From contig JAJFHV010000020.1 of the NCBI GenBank assembly GCA_021775415.1, forward strand, positions 62,001 to 126,000: a stretch of 64,000 nt of DNA, read 5' to 3'. Shown here piece after piece: positions 24,822 through 33,205 of the stretch. The notes below the pieces were generated by a model. It saw only the letters and a list, made by a program, of their open reading frames with translations, searched no databases and was not told where the DNA came from. Position 1 is the stretch's first letter; each line of letters opens with the position of its first letter. The DNA is from Hyphomicrobiales bacterium. GTDB lineage: Bacteria; Pseudomonadota; Alphaproteobacteria; Rhizobiales; Rhizobiaceae. Both the position numbers and the translations under genes were made by a program.

Positions 24822-25852
24822 GCACCGGATGCCTGATTGGGCAATAGGATCAGCGCATTTGGTTCGATCATGACCTTAACAGTCTCACCAACCTTGGGGG
24901 CATTGTAACCCGAATAAATTGATGTAAGCACGCTTGGCATGATGCCTTTTATCCCGACCCGGTAATGCGAGCCAAGAAAAGTTACTGTTTCGACCTGACC
25001 GGTCAACGGGCCTTTGGCGTCAATCTGCACGTCTTCTGCGCGAACATAAATATTCTGGTCAGAACCATCAGTCGAAAGTCTCAGCTTACCCCCGTTGAGG
25101 GTCAGTGTCTTGCCTTTGATTTTTCCGTCGAGATGCATGGCGTTGCCGACAAAGCCCGCAACGAAAGTGGATTTTGGATTGCGATACAGTTCTTCTGGCG
25201 TGCCACTTTGTGCGACCCGACCACCGGACATAACCGCGACACGATCGGCGATGGCCATGGCCTCATCTTGGTCGTGGGTAACAAAAATCGCCGTAATTTG
25301 GAATTCACGCAAGAGTATGGCCAATTCATCGCGCAGGGCCTCACGCAGCGCAGCATCGAGCGCAGACAGAGGCTCATCCAACAACAGCAGCCTGGGGCGC
25401 GGTGCAATCGCACGAGCCAAAGCTACACGCTGGCGCTGGCCACCTGACAGGGCGGTAATTGCACGAGCGGAATATTCCTGAAGCTGGCACATATCCATAA
25501 CTTCGTTCAACCGTGCGTCAATCTTGTCCTTGGGAAGCTTCTGCATTTTCAGTCCGTAGCCGATATTAGCGCGCACGGACATGTTCGGGAAAAGCGCATA
25601 GGACTGAAAAACCATGCCAACTTTGCGCCGCTCGACCGGTAGTGCAGTAACATTGTCATCGTCAAACCAGATATCGCTGCCTGGGTCGGGTGTCTCAAGG
25701 CCTGCGATAATCCTGAGTAGCGTGGTTTTTCCGCATCCTGATGGTCCAAGGAGCGAGACAATTTCACCTTTGTCTACGGTCAGGTCAGTCGATAGAAGCG
25801 CGCGTGTTCCATCAGGGAAAGTTTTTGCGGTATTGGTTAAGCGAAGAGTCAT
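24818..25852 (-). CDS. ABC importer ATPase with TOBE domain
   Basis: A 344-residue ATP-binding subunit of the PotA/UgpC/FbpC type. Walker A is GPSGCGKTT (about 37-45), Q-loop FQSYALFP, signature LSGGQRQRVALARA, Walker B LLLLDEPLSALD, H-loop THDQDEA. The C-terminal ~110 residues form the TOBE regulatory domain. The start at 25852 is taken because it overlaps the stop of the upstream permease (ATGA); the frame stays open further upstream but that would run through the permease gene. Drives the importer encoded by the next three genes. Confidence 0.92.
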   Translation of the reverse strand: MTLRLTNTAKTFPDGTRALLSTDLTVDKGEIVSLLGPSGCGKTTLLRIIAGLETPDPGSDIWFDDDNVTALPVERRKVGMVFQSYALFPNMSVRANIGYGLKMQKLPKDKIDARLNEVMDMCQLQEYSARAITALSGGQRQRVALARAIAPRPRLLLLDEPLSALDAALREALRDELAILLREFQITAIFVTHDQDEAMAIADRVAVMSGGRVAQSGTPEELYRNPKSTFVAGFVGNAMHLDGKIKGKTLTLNGGKLRLSTDGSDQNIYVRAEDVQIDAKGPLTGQVETVTFLGSHYRVGIKGIMPSVLTSIYSGYNAPKVGETVKVMIEPNALILLPNQASGA

Positions 25853-26640
25853 GATACAATCCTTTGAGCACGTGCCGAGGCCCACTGCATGGCCATCAGA
25901 AGCGGAACAATGAGCACGAAAAAGACGAGTGTATAAGCCGAGGCTACTTCCAGCCGCATCGAGGCGTAACTGTCTGCAAGGCCCACTGGCAATGTTTTGA
26001 GATAGGGGGTGTGCAGCATCCACGTCAGGTTAAACTCACCGATGGACAAGGTAACAACTGTCAATGAGCCTGCTAATATTCCAGGCATGGCGTTTGGCAC
26101 GACAATGTCGCGGAACCTTTGCCAGGGCGAAGCACCAAGCGATGCAGCACCTTCCTCGAGTGTTTTCAGGTCCATGGCAGCAAGGACCGCCAGAATAGAT
26201 CGGACCATGAACGGCAATGTGTAAAGCACATGACCGACAAGAATAAATGTCCACGAGGCTCGAAACCCTTTCATTGAACCATAAAGCTGCAGCAGGGCAA
26301 GCGCGAGGGCCAGGCCTGGAACAGCAAGCGGTAGTGAAATAAATTCTTCCAATATGCGGGAAAACCACCCGGGATTGCGGGCAAGCCCATACGCTGCCGG
26401 TAGTCCTATGATCAGTGTTACGACCAAACAGGAAAAGGCGAGCCACATCGACAGGAAAATACTGTCTGCATAAAGCTCCCAGACGCGAAACACCCACTTC
26501 AGGGTGAACCCTGAAGAAATGCCCTGAAAGTAGTTTGCAGTGACGCCCGCCAGAACCGAAAGGATCATTGGCACCAACAGGAAAGCACAAGCAGTTAGGG
26601 TGACGGTCAGTTGCAGTAATTTGGTTTTTGATTTGAACAT
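25849..26640 (-). CDS. ABC importer permease (second)
   Basis: A 263-residue inner-membrane subunit with six transmembrane helices and the EAA loop EEGAASLGASPWQRFRDIV (about 161-179) that docks on the ATPase. AGGAGG within the end of the preceding gene supplies the ribosome site. Belongs to the spermidine/putrescine-, iron- and phosphonate-type permease family (binding-protein-dependent, PotC-like). Confidence 0.9.
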   Translation of the reverse strand: MFKSKTKLLQLTVTLTACAFLLVPMILSVLAGVTANYFQGISSGFTLKWVFRVWELYADSIFLSMWLAFSCLVVTLIIGLPAAYGLARNPGWFSRILEEFISLPLAVPGLALALALLQLYGSMKGFRASWTFILVGHVLYTLPFMVRSILAVLAAMDLKTLEEGAASLGASPWQRFRDIVVPNAMPGILAGSLTVVTLSIGEFNLTWMLHTPYLKTLPVGLADSYASMRLEVASAYTLVFFVLIVPLLMAMQWASARAQRIVS

Positions 26641-26641
26641 C

Positions 26642-27445
26642 TCAGCCTCCTGCTGCGACAGTTGTGCCCGAAAGGCTGCGGGCGATTAGCAATAGGGCCC
26701 AGGTGACAATACCCAGAACAATCGACAGGGCAGATGCCATCGCAATGTTGGCCGACAAGGTGAATTCTGTGTAGATCACCATCGGAATGACATCGATGTT
26801 GGTTGCCAGCGTGAAAGCCGTACCAAACGCTCCCATCGCAGTTGCAAAGGCAATTGCCCCTGCCGCAATCAGCGAGGGCATCAGACCCGGCAGGATCACA
26901 TCCACCACGACTCGGTAGGGTGAGGCCCCCAACGTGCGTGCAGCTTCCTCCAGCGCGGGATCCAACTTTTCGGCTGCCGCCATCACCGTCAGTAACACGC
27001 GCGGTATTGAAAAATAGAGGTACCCCAAAAACAAGCCGATGACCGAATAAGCAAAGACTACATGCCCAGGTGTAATCTGGTTGACTAACCCCTGACGGCC
27101 GCCCAGCAGGATGATCAGAAAACCGATGACCACGCCTGGAAAGGCCAGTGGAAGCGTCATGATCGACAGCAGTATTCCGCGTCCTCTGAACCGGTTGCGC
27201 GATAGGAACATCCCCGCAGTTGTCGAGACAGCAAGCGCCGCAAAAGTCGTTGCAAGTGACACCAGTACAGTCAAAATCAGCGTGTTAAGATAGCGCGGTT
27301 TGCGAAGGATATCGAGATAGATCGTCCACCCTGCCGCACTTTCGCCAGATGCAAGAAACAAGCGCACAAGGGGCAAAGCAAGAAAGGCGATGGAAAAGAT
27401 AAAAAGGGGCGTGAGGCACGCCAGAACGAAGGTTCGGTTTGTCAT
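26642..27445 (-). CDS. ABC importer permease (first)
   Basis: A 267-residue inner-membrane subunit, six predicted helices, with the EAA loop EEAARTLGASPYRVVVDVI (about 165-183). I prefer the ATG at 27445; a TTG at 27457 is possible but lies in the foot of the intergenic hairpin, and neither has a clear Shine-Dalgarno. PotB-like. Together with the second permease forms the transmembrane pore. Confidence 0.88.
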   Translation of the reverse strand: MTNRTFVLACLTPLFIFSIAFLALPLVRLFLASGESAAGWTIYLDILRKPRYLNTLILTVLVSLATTFAALAVSTTAGMFLSRNRFRGRGILLSIMTLPLAFPGVVIGFLIILLGGRQGLVNQITPGHVVFAYSVIGLFLGYLYFSIPRVLLTVMAAAEKLDPALEEAARTLGASPYRVVVDVILPGLMPSLIAAGAIAFATAMGAFGTAFTLATNIDVIPMVIYTEFTLSANIAMASALSIVLGIVTWALLLIARSLSGTTVAAGG

Positions 27446-27455
27446 GGGATGTTGC

Positions 27456-27481
27456 AAGGGCCGGACAGATGTCCGGCCCTT
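27456..27481 (-). promoter_or_regulatory. 11-bp perfect hairpin between binding-protein and permease genes
   Basis: AAGGGCCGGAC (27456-27466), a 4-nt loop and GTCCGGCCCTT (27471-27481). On the minus strand it is followed by GCAAC and not a T run, so it is not a classical terminator. Such hairpins after a binding-protein gene stabilise the upstream mRNA or attenuate transcription, raising the level of binding protein over permeases. Confidence 0.7.
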
Positions 27482-27496
27482 CCTTCCAAAAAAGGA

Positions 27497-28492
27497 TTAT
27501 TTGACTTCGGATAGGTAGCGTTCGCCAAATCCGGCCTGCGCTTTTTCCATTTTGGCGTAGTCCACTGCGACAGCACGTTCGTAGTCGCTGGCTGGCAGGA
27601 ACTTGGCCGCCACATCCGCTGGCAGTTCAACCGGGCGCGCGGGTTGAAGGTAAGCGTTGGTCCAGATCGCCTGACCCTTGTCAGAAAGGATGAAGTCCAA
27701 GACGCGCTTTCCAAGCTCTGGGTGCGGTCCGTTGTTCACAAGACTCATCACATAAGGCACCCGTACCGATCCTTCGCAGGGCAGGACGAATTCAAAATTT
27801 CCGTCCTCTTCGTATTTGCCGCGATAGGCGTTGAAATCGTAATCAAACAGGATTGGAATTTCGCCCGAAACAACCCGCGCATAAGAGGTCTGCTTGGGCA
27901 CTATCGGCGAGTTTTCCGCCAAATCGTTGAAGTACTTGATCGCAGGGTCAAAGTTGTCCAGATCACCGCCAAAGGCGATATTTGCGGCCACGGCCCCGGC
28001 ATAACCGACAAATGCCGAAGACGGGTCAAGGTAACCAACCATGCCGCGATATTCGGGCTTTTTTAGATCAGCAAAACACTGAGGAACGTCTGCACCACCA
28101 AGTGCGTCAACATTTACGAAGAAGCCCAAGGTGCCGTAATGAATGGCAAACCACTTTCCGTCTGGATCCTTCAGGCCATCTGGTATTTCGTCAAACTTAG
28201 CAGGTTTATAGGCCGTTGCGACGCCTTCATTACCGGATTTGATGCCTGTTGTTACGCCATAATAGGCAACGTCAGCGATGGGATTGTCCCTCTCAGCCAA
28301 AAGTTGGCTAAGCGTTTGGCCGGAGTTTTTGTTGTCATGCGGCATTTGGATATCAATTTCTTTGTCAATCGCTTCAAGCATTGATGCCCAGTCGGCCCAC
28401 TGAGGCGGGCAGTTATAACATACTGCATCTTCCGCCATTGCCGGTGTGACTAACGCTATTGCCATGAACGTTGCTGCAAGTTTATATCTCAT
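27497..28492 (-). CDS. ABC importer periplasmic substrate-binding protein
   Basis: A 331-residue precursor with a Sec signal peptide (KLAATFMAIALVTPAMA cleaved before Glu21). The mature part is a type II periplasmic binding protein of the spermidine/iron/phosphonate class: VAYYGVTTGIKSGNEG, AIHYGTLGFFVN, YRGMVGYLDPSSAFVGYAG, GEIPILFDYDFN. A CYNCPPQW segment close to the N-terminus gives two Cys. The start overlaps the LacI stop (ATGA), with GGAGAG inside lacI. The ligand is not readable from sequence; the operon enzymes suggest a glycerophosphodiester or related phosphoester. Confidence 0.9.
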   Translation of the reverse strand: MRYKLAATFMAIALVTPAMAEDAVCYNCPPQWADWASMLEAIDKEIDIQMPHDNKNSGQTLSQLLAERDNPIADVAYYGVTTGIKSGNEGVATAYKPAKFDEIPDGLKDPDGKWFAIHYGTLGFFVNVDALGGADVPQCFADLKKPEYRGMVGYLDPSSAFVGYAGAVAANIAFGGDLDNFDPAIKYFNDLAENSPIVPKQTSYARVVSGEIPILFDYDFNAYRGKYEEDGNFEFVLPCEGSVRVPYVMSLVNNGPHPELGKRVLDFILSDKGQAIWTNAYLQPARPVELPADVAAKFLPASDYERAVAVDYAKMEKAQAGFGERYLSEVK

Positions 28493-29598
28493 TTTGATCT
28501 CTCCTGTTGGATATGTGTGTCCGTTTGGGTTAGGTCGTTTGACGGCGGGAAGGACGCAACCTTTCCGTCGTCACTACTTTCTGCGAACAGAGGTGCTAAG
28601 CTACCTCCGGCGCGGAAACTGAATGACAAGTCTGGGTCAGGAAAATCTGGGGGTGGGGTTTGGTTGATCACAGACAACACTGATTTACCGGCGCCTGCTC
28701 CCAACATTTTCGGGTCTGTAACAATCGTTGCTAAACTTGGCTCCACCATTGAGCCAACCTCGATGCCATCGAAGCCAATGATCGACAAGTCTCCTGGCAC
28801 TTCAAGCGCAAGCGCGCGCGCGCTTCGTATTGTTGCAAGCGCAAGAAAATCATTTGAGGCAAATATTCCGGTAATATCCGGGTTTTCCTGGAGAAACATC
28901 CCGAGCAGATCAGTCAGGTTTTGACTATCTTCGTCAATCTCCAGCAACGCTGGTTTGATCATTCCGTTTTGGGCGCAGCCTGCAACAAAGCCCTCATAGC
29001 GTTGACGTGCCCGGTCAGAGCTTTGAAATTTAAGTGCCAGAAATCCAGTGTCATTGTGTTTGTTTTCTGCAAAAGCATCTGCGACAGTTTTCGCGGCTGA
29101 ATGATCCGCCACCGACCAACTTATCTGATCGCCAGGTGCCGTGTTGAACAATAGACAATACGGTACTTGACGGTTTTCAATATAGGCTAGGCCTTCGCTT
29201 GTTTCTGCATCGCTAACTGTTAGCACAAAACCATCGACCTGTTTGGCGATTAGAGTCCGAATCGCCTGAAATTCAATTTCAGGGTTGTAATTCGTACATA
29301 CAAGCAGTGTCTGATAACCCGCGCGTTGAAACGCTTCCTGTGCACCCTGGACCGCATCGGCATACACTGGATTTGCCAGAGAGGGTACCACGCAACCAAT
29401 CGTTCGCGTCGTGTTGCTTTGTAGCGAGCGGCCAACTTCACTGAACTGGAAATCAAGCACTTCAACGGCTGCAAGAACACGCCGCCGCATCTCTGCACTT
29501 GCCGGCCCCGTATTGTTCAGAACACGGCTGACAGTCGCCACGCCACAACCGGCGCGCTGAGCAACATCTTTGATCGTAGCCGGTTGACGCAAATCCAT
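28489..29598 (-). CDS. LacI family repressor of the phosphodiester operon
   Basis: A 369-residue regulator. The N-terminal helix-turn-helix with hinge is clear (TIKDVAQRAGCGVATVSRVL at about 8-27, then NNTGPASAEMRRRV); residues about 65-345 are the sugar-binding-protein-like effector domain (RTIGCVVPSLANPVYADAVQ). It is the first gene of the operon and translationally overlaps the binding-protein gene, so it is co-regulated with its targets. A perfect LacI-type palindrome lies 8 bp upstream of its start. Negative autoregulation relieved by the imported compound is the natural reading. The C-terminal 30 residues extend past the usual end. Confidence 0.92.
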   Translation of the reverse strand: MDLRQPATIKDVAQRAGCGVATVSRVLNNTGPASAEMRRRVLAAVEVLDFQFSEVGRSLQSNTTRTIGCVVPSLANPVYADAVQGAQEAFQRAGYQTLLVCTNYNPEIEFQAIRTLIAKQVDGFVLTVSDAETSEGLAYIENRQVPYCLLFNTAPGDQISWSVADHSAAKTVADAFAENKHNDTGFLALKFQSSDRARQRYEGFVAGCAQNGMIKPALLEIDEDSQNLTDLLGMFLQENPDITGIFASNDFLALATIRSARALALEVPGDLSIIGFDGIEVGSMVEPSLATIVTDPKMLGAGAGKSVLSVINQTPPPDFPDPDLSFSFRAGGSLAPLFAESSDDGKVASFPPSNDLTQTDTHIQQERSK

Positions 29599-29605
29599 CC
29601 TCCCA

Positions 29606-29621
29606 GTGGAAACGTTTCCAC
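29606..29621. promoter_or_regulatory. LacI-type operator, perfect 16-bp palindrome
   Basis: GTGGAAACGTTTCCAC, a perfect palindrome with the central CG typical of LacI/GalR-family sites, 8 bp upstream of the lacI-type start codon. A weaker relative, GTGGAAACAGTTTAC, lies at 29856-29870, about 250 bp away, a distance suited to a repression loop. Confidence 0.85.
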
Positions 29622-29983
29622 TTTTGTATCCACTTCCCTGTTATTTAGCAAGAAAAACAAATATTGATTGATAAACCTTTGTAAAATCAACGGGTTGAGA
29701 AGTTTATTTGTTAGAGAATCGACCAACCAGTTGAAATATTTGAAAACAGTTTTGCCTATCAATGAATTGGTTTCTAACCACAGAGGGTAGCTCAGAATTT
29801 ATGGGTGGAGGTGCCTAATTGAACTCGCACTGCCGCAAATTTTTAGTACCGAACAGTGGAAACAGTTTACCAATCACCGGCCTGACGCTTACTGGAAATG
29901 CTATGCATTTCGCGAACAGGAAATCCGTGTAGCACCCAGGAGGTAATTTACCCGCATAACAGCAATTGATTGGGTTTAATGCC
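29622..29983. other. upstream region of the phosphodiester operon
   Basis: The 535-bp gap between the LacI gene and the methyltransferase holds the operator, AT-rich promoter sequence (29625-29760), the second operator-like site at 29856-29870, and the A-B-C repeat from 29984. A frame from 29801 to 29944 reads like protein (QWKQFTNHRPDAYWKCYAF) but lacks a start codon and is judged a remnant at best. Confidence 0.45.
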
Positions 29984-30103
29984 ATGTCCGCTTTGGGTCA
30001 TTAGCGGACATACAGCAATCTCTATATGACTTCCGCTTTACCCCCAAAAACAGACATTGCCAGTTCAGCTACCTAAGTCCGTTGTGTGCCAATAGCGGAA
30101 TTT
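29984..30103. repeat. A-B-C repeat, copy 6 (complete, best preserved)
   Basis: Module A 29984-30011 (GTCCGCTTTGGGTCATTAGC then GGACAT), B 30028-30057 and C 30075-30103. Adjacent to the stop of the leftward methyltransferase gene. Confidence 0.88.
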
Positions 30104-30133
30104 AAATTGGGTGAAAATCTCTATTCTAGGAGC

Positions 30134-30868
30134 TCAACATTTCGTGGTAACAAGACGATAGCCAAAGTCGCACTCATTAAGATCGAGTAGTTCAGAATAC
30201 CGCTGCTCCCATGCGCCGGTTTCCAGATCGCTGGCAAGTTTTTCCAACTTCGCAGAAACGTCGCCTATCGCCCAGAAGGAAGACATGGCGGCTCGAATTC
30301 TGGGATCGAGATAGGCCACTGGTCGTCGCCAATAGGCGTACAAGAAACCATCAGTACAGTCGTGCGGAATTGGAACGGCCGATATATTTACTAATCCAAG
30401 CCATTTCTCGTAATCTGTCATCCTTGGCATTTGTACTTCGTCCAGCTCCACAAGTTCCGGAATGTAGTCCGCAAGCCAGAACCCCCGATGCGAAGGGTCA
30501 AATGTTAGTATTACGATTGGGCCATGCGTTACTCGACGCATCTCTTTGAGGCCTTTTTCTTTGTCGATCCAATGGTGGACCGTCAGGATCGCCATCGACG
30601 CATCAAAGGAATTGTCATCAAAGGGCAGGTCTTCTGCATAACCCTTAATAACAGTCGCTGCCGACGCATCGCGCTGTTGGATCATTTCGATTGATGGCTC
30701 GATTGCCGTGACTGACCTGTCGGTCGGCTCGTATGACCCCGTTCCGGCACCAACATTCAAAACAGTGTTGGCAGTTCCCAAGGCTTTTGAGATCATCATC
30801 TGAATCCGGGCGTCAGGTTTTCTGAGGTCAGAATAATTGACACCGATTGTATCGTATGAAGTGCGCAT
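30134..30868 (-). CDS. class I SAM-dependent methyltransferase
   Basis: About 244 residues from the ATG at 30868 (an upstream ATG at 30883 adds five). Methyltransferase type 11 fold: the SAM-binding glycine motif VLNVGAGTGSYEP (about 38-50), acidic loop AIEPSIEMI, motif GYAEDLPFDDNSFDASMA, and LTVHHWIDKEKGLKEMRRV after it. No membrane segment. The acceptor is unknown. It is a single gene between two A-B-C repeats. Confidence 0.85.
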   Translation of the reverse strand: MRTSYDTIGVNYSDLRKPDARIQMMISKALGTANTVLNVGAGTGSYEPTDRSVTAIEPSIEMIQQRDASAATVIKGYAEDLPFDDNSFDASMAILTVHHWIDKEKGLKEMRRVTHGPIVILTFDPSHRGFWLADYIPELVELDEVQMPRMTDYEKWLGLVNISAVPIPHDCTDGFLYAYWRRPVAYLDPRIRAAMSSFWAIGDVSAKLEKLASDLETGAWEQRYSELLDLNECDFGYRLVTTKC

Positions 30869-30938
30869 AATGGCCAGTAACATATTGCGGCAATTTTGTC
30901 AGAAGATGTCCGATTTGCAGACAATAGATACAGTTTGT

Positions 30939-31013
30939 CATCTCCGCTTTGGGTCATTAGCGGAAGTCGGCCTGCTGGGTCGTGATGTCTGCTTTACACC
31001 CGAAAGCGGACAT
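30939..31013. repeat. A-B-C repeat, copy 7 (modules A and B)
   Basis: Module A 30939-30967 (CTCCGCTTTGGGTCATTAGC then GGA) and B 30983-31013 (TCTGCTTTACACCCGAAAGC then GGACAT); C is missing. A worn unit GTCCGATTTGCAGAC lies at 30908. Confidence 0.78.
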
Positions 31014-31137
31014 TCCAAACTCGCGATAACATTCAATTATCACGACCCAAATTCCTCTAATTGAGCCAAATTGGTTACACCAAGAAATTTTTGATGCACC
31101 CTACCTGACCCTTCTGATCGCCTTAAATCGATTGTAG

Positions 31138-31347
31138 ATGCAGCTTTTCAAAACGCCTGAACCTTCCGGTAAATTTCCGGAAGGTCATAGCGGGACCGTA
31201 CAGATGGCAGGTGCAGGAAATGTGGTATCCATATTGAAGCAATTCGACTTCGCGGAGTACGTGACATATGGTGAGGCGCTGATAATGTTCGCAGTGTCAA
31301 TATGCACCGCGTCTATTGTCGAGCATCTGGAAGGTATAAAACAGTAG
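31138..31347 (+). CDS. doubtful small protein, 69 residues
   Basis: MQLFKTPEPSGKFPEGHSGT, then a hydrophobic segment (ALIMFAVSICTASIV). No ribosome site. A perfect 8-bp hairpin, CCTTCCGG-loop-CCGGAAGG, lies inside the frame at 31162-31184 and may be the actual functional element. Kept as a weak call because the frame has a plausible C-terminal membrane helix. Confidence 0.25.
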   Translation: MQLFKTPEPSGKFPEGHSGTVQMAGAGNVVSILKQFDFAEYVTYGEALIMFAVSICTASIVEHLEGIKQ

Positions 31348-31396
31348 GTGATTTAACACACAAGAATACAAAAGAATGAGGCCGGAAGGAATTAAC

Positions 31397-31708
31397 ATGA
31401 AGCCACTTCTATTCTCCATTGCCACCTGCGTTGCTCTGGTATCCTCTGTAAAGGCAATGGATGCTGGTGAACAGGCATTGACTGTTCTGTACTGGATTAA
31501 GGCTTCAAACCTACCTTGTGATATTGGGGCAGATTGGAATGTTCTGGAAACCAAAATTAATAAAGTGATTGCACTCAATGGCTTTAGCCAAAACCGTGTA
31601 AACTCAATTCAGTCTAGTGCCCATACTGGCGTTTTCAATGCTGTTGCTGGTGATAAAACAACCTGGTGCAATGACGTTCATGATGTTTGGGCCACCATAC
31701 CACATTAA
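31397..31708 (+). CDS. small secreted protein
   Basis: A 103-residue precursor from the ATG at 31397, with AAGGA 7 nt upstream. A clear signal peptide (KPLLFSIATCVALVSSVKA) precedes a mature part of about 83 residues with two Cys (LPCDIG and TTWCND) that could form a disulfide. No family recognised. The stop codon overlaps the stop of the Sel1-type remnant on the other strand. Confidence 0.55.
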   Translation: MKPLLFSIATCVALVSSVKAMDAGEQALTVLYWIKASNLPCDIGADWNVLETKINKVIALNGFSQNRVNSIQSSAHTGVFNAVAGDKTTWCNDVHDVWATIPH

Positions 31709-31836
31709 TGCCACCCAATGTCATACACATACACATTTTCACCAGGATTCCGCGGCACGCCCTTGCCATTGAGGTACATGAAGCCGACGTTATGTTGTGC
31801 TCCCGCATACTCGACACCCAGAGCACCTTTGCAACA
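31705..31836 (-). pseudogene. Sel1-like repeat remnant
   Basis: The last 43 codons of a Sel1-type protein: AGAQHNVGFMYLNGKGVPRN is a textbook Sel1 repeat. The frame closes with a stop just upstream; the frame beside it continues for a further ~70 codons (ending near 31960), so a frameshift split the gene. No start. The remaining gap up to 32045 has no other gene. Confidence 0.7.
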
Positions 31837-32045
31837 TCATCGCGGGTCTGACCCTTTTCGGAATCCTGGGTCCGGGTTATTTGTGCGCAATTGTCTGACG
31901 ATTTCGATTTTCCTTTCGCTGACAAATAAACTCTCAACATTTGGACACAATGTTTGCACATGATTTTGGTAAGTTTTCTTGTGATTCGGAAACTCTCACT
32001 TCTATAGTGAAGTCTGAGGTATTTTTAATTTCGAGTCTGACTTAG

Positions 32046-33056
32046 ATGCCGATAAAACTTCCAATCAAAGCAACAGCCGCGTCTAACAAGAACAAAACCC
32101 TAGGCAAAAACGCGACACAGCCAGAGTATCCTGAAACAAAACATCAGATACCAACGCCATTCATTGATAAAATTAGCTTGGTACTAACTCCACCAAATGA
32201 TGAAGATTCATATGAAATCTTCAATGCGGTTTTCTCTGTTGCTGATGACAATACGCTCTTTAGTGATGCTCCAGGGGGCAAAAAAGGCGCTTTTAAGTTT
32301 GCCAAGCGGATAATTCTCAAATCAGTTTTTGACTTCAAACGTTTGCCGCTTTTCCAAATGTCCTATGACAAGCACAAGAAGCAAGCACTCAAGCTTCGGC
32401 TCGAATTCGTACCAGTAGACTTGGGGCCAAAAGGTATGGCGGAGTTGCATGTTGCAGTTAACATGTTCTTCGATGGTGGTTGGGAATATGTGGTCCACCA
32501 TGCACACATTACTCGGATTGATGTGACAGTTGATATACCGGACACCCGAATGGATAGCTTTCTATTCCTCCCTCAACAAGCCGCTACAACGACCCAATGG
32601 CAATACAAGGGTAAGCTCCAGAGCTACTACAGCGGTAAGTCAAAGGGCAATCAAACGAAGATATATGATCGCAAAGCCAAGCGGCTCAGCAAAGGGCAAC
32701 AATGGCCAGGGAAAGCCGCCGTTCGAATTGAGCGCAAATTAATCAACCAGCACAATATGAAGCTATCGGACCTTCATACCCTAGCTAATCCCTTTGCTGG
32801 AATGACAATGACTGAAAACGTTCCGCAACCACCTGACAGTCCGCCCACCAAGAAATGGGTATGGGCGGTATTTTGCGATTCGGTAAAGGTCAGGGGATTA
32901 ACAGACGCACTCGCGTTGTTACCCCAAGCGCAACGGACGAAGTTTCGGAAGTACATCAAAGCAAACCCAATAAGCTGGTGGAAGCCAGATGAGATTTGGA
33001 AAACATGGGGACCGATGCTAGACGAGCTTCAAATCGCCAAATCGAATTGGGAGTGA
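32046..33056 (+). CDS. Rep_trans-like replication initiation protein
   Basis: A 336-residue protein resembling replication initiation factors of rolling-circle plasmids and filamentous phages. The visible conserved pattern is HITRIDVTVDIP (about 155-166), YSGKSKGNQTKIYDRKAKR (about 196-214) and AAVRIERKL (about 225-233). In the family the middle motif positions the Tyr that nicks the origin; Tyr near YDRKAK or YYSGK may serve. The N-terminus is Lys/Asn/Thr-rich. It opens a rightward block with two nuclease-like genes, 150 bp on. It marks a plasmid- or phage-like element now resident in the chromosome. Family membership is by motif pattern only. Confidence 0.6.
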   Translation: MPIKLPIKATAASNKNKTLGKNATQPEYPETKHQIPTPFIDKISLVLTPPNDEDSYEIFNAVFSVADDNTLFSDAPGGKKGAFKFAKRIILKSVFDFKRLPLFQMSYDKHKKQALKLRLEFVPVDLGPKGMAELHVAVNMFFDGGWEYVVHHAHITRIDVTVDIPDTRMDSFLFLPQQAATTTQWQYKGKLQSYYSGKSKGNQTKIYDRKAKRLSKGQQWPGKAAVRIERKLINQHNMKLSDLHTLANPFAGMTMTENVPQPPDSPPTKKWVWAVFCDSVKVRGLTDALALLPQAQRTKFRKYIKANPISWWKPDEIWKTWGPMLDELQIAKSNWE

Positions 33057-33205
33057 CACGTTTCGACCGATGCACTTAACTGCTTTGGTTAGATATTTTG
33101 GTTTGCGCAGACGTTTCCCGTGTATCCTCAATATCGTAACGCAATAGAACAACTGCAATATGGACCCAGTTGAACCAAGGCCAAATTAGTTCAGCGAGGG
33201 AAGAG

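Noticed and set aside
19904-29598. Ugp-type glycerol-3-phosphate importer
   Set aside because: Binding protein and permeases resemble the polyamine/iron/phosphonate class and not UgpB/A/E; gene order differs.
29801-29944. Protein-like rightward frame between lacI and the methyltransferase
   Set aside because: No start codon and it overlaps a putative LacI half-site; at most a worn gene end.
33170-33205. Earlier start (TTG) for the PvuRts1I-like gene
   Set aside because: The ATG at 33206 has a purine-rich ribosome site and gives the family's length.
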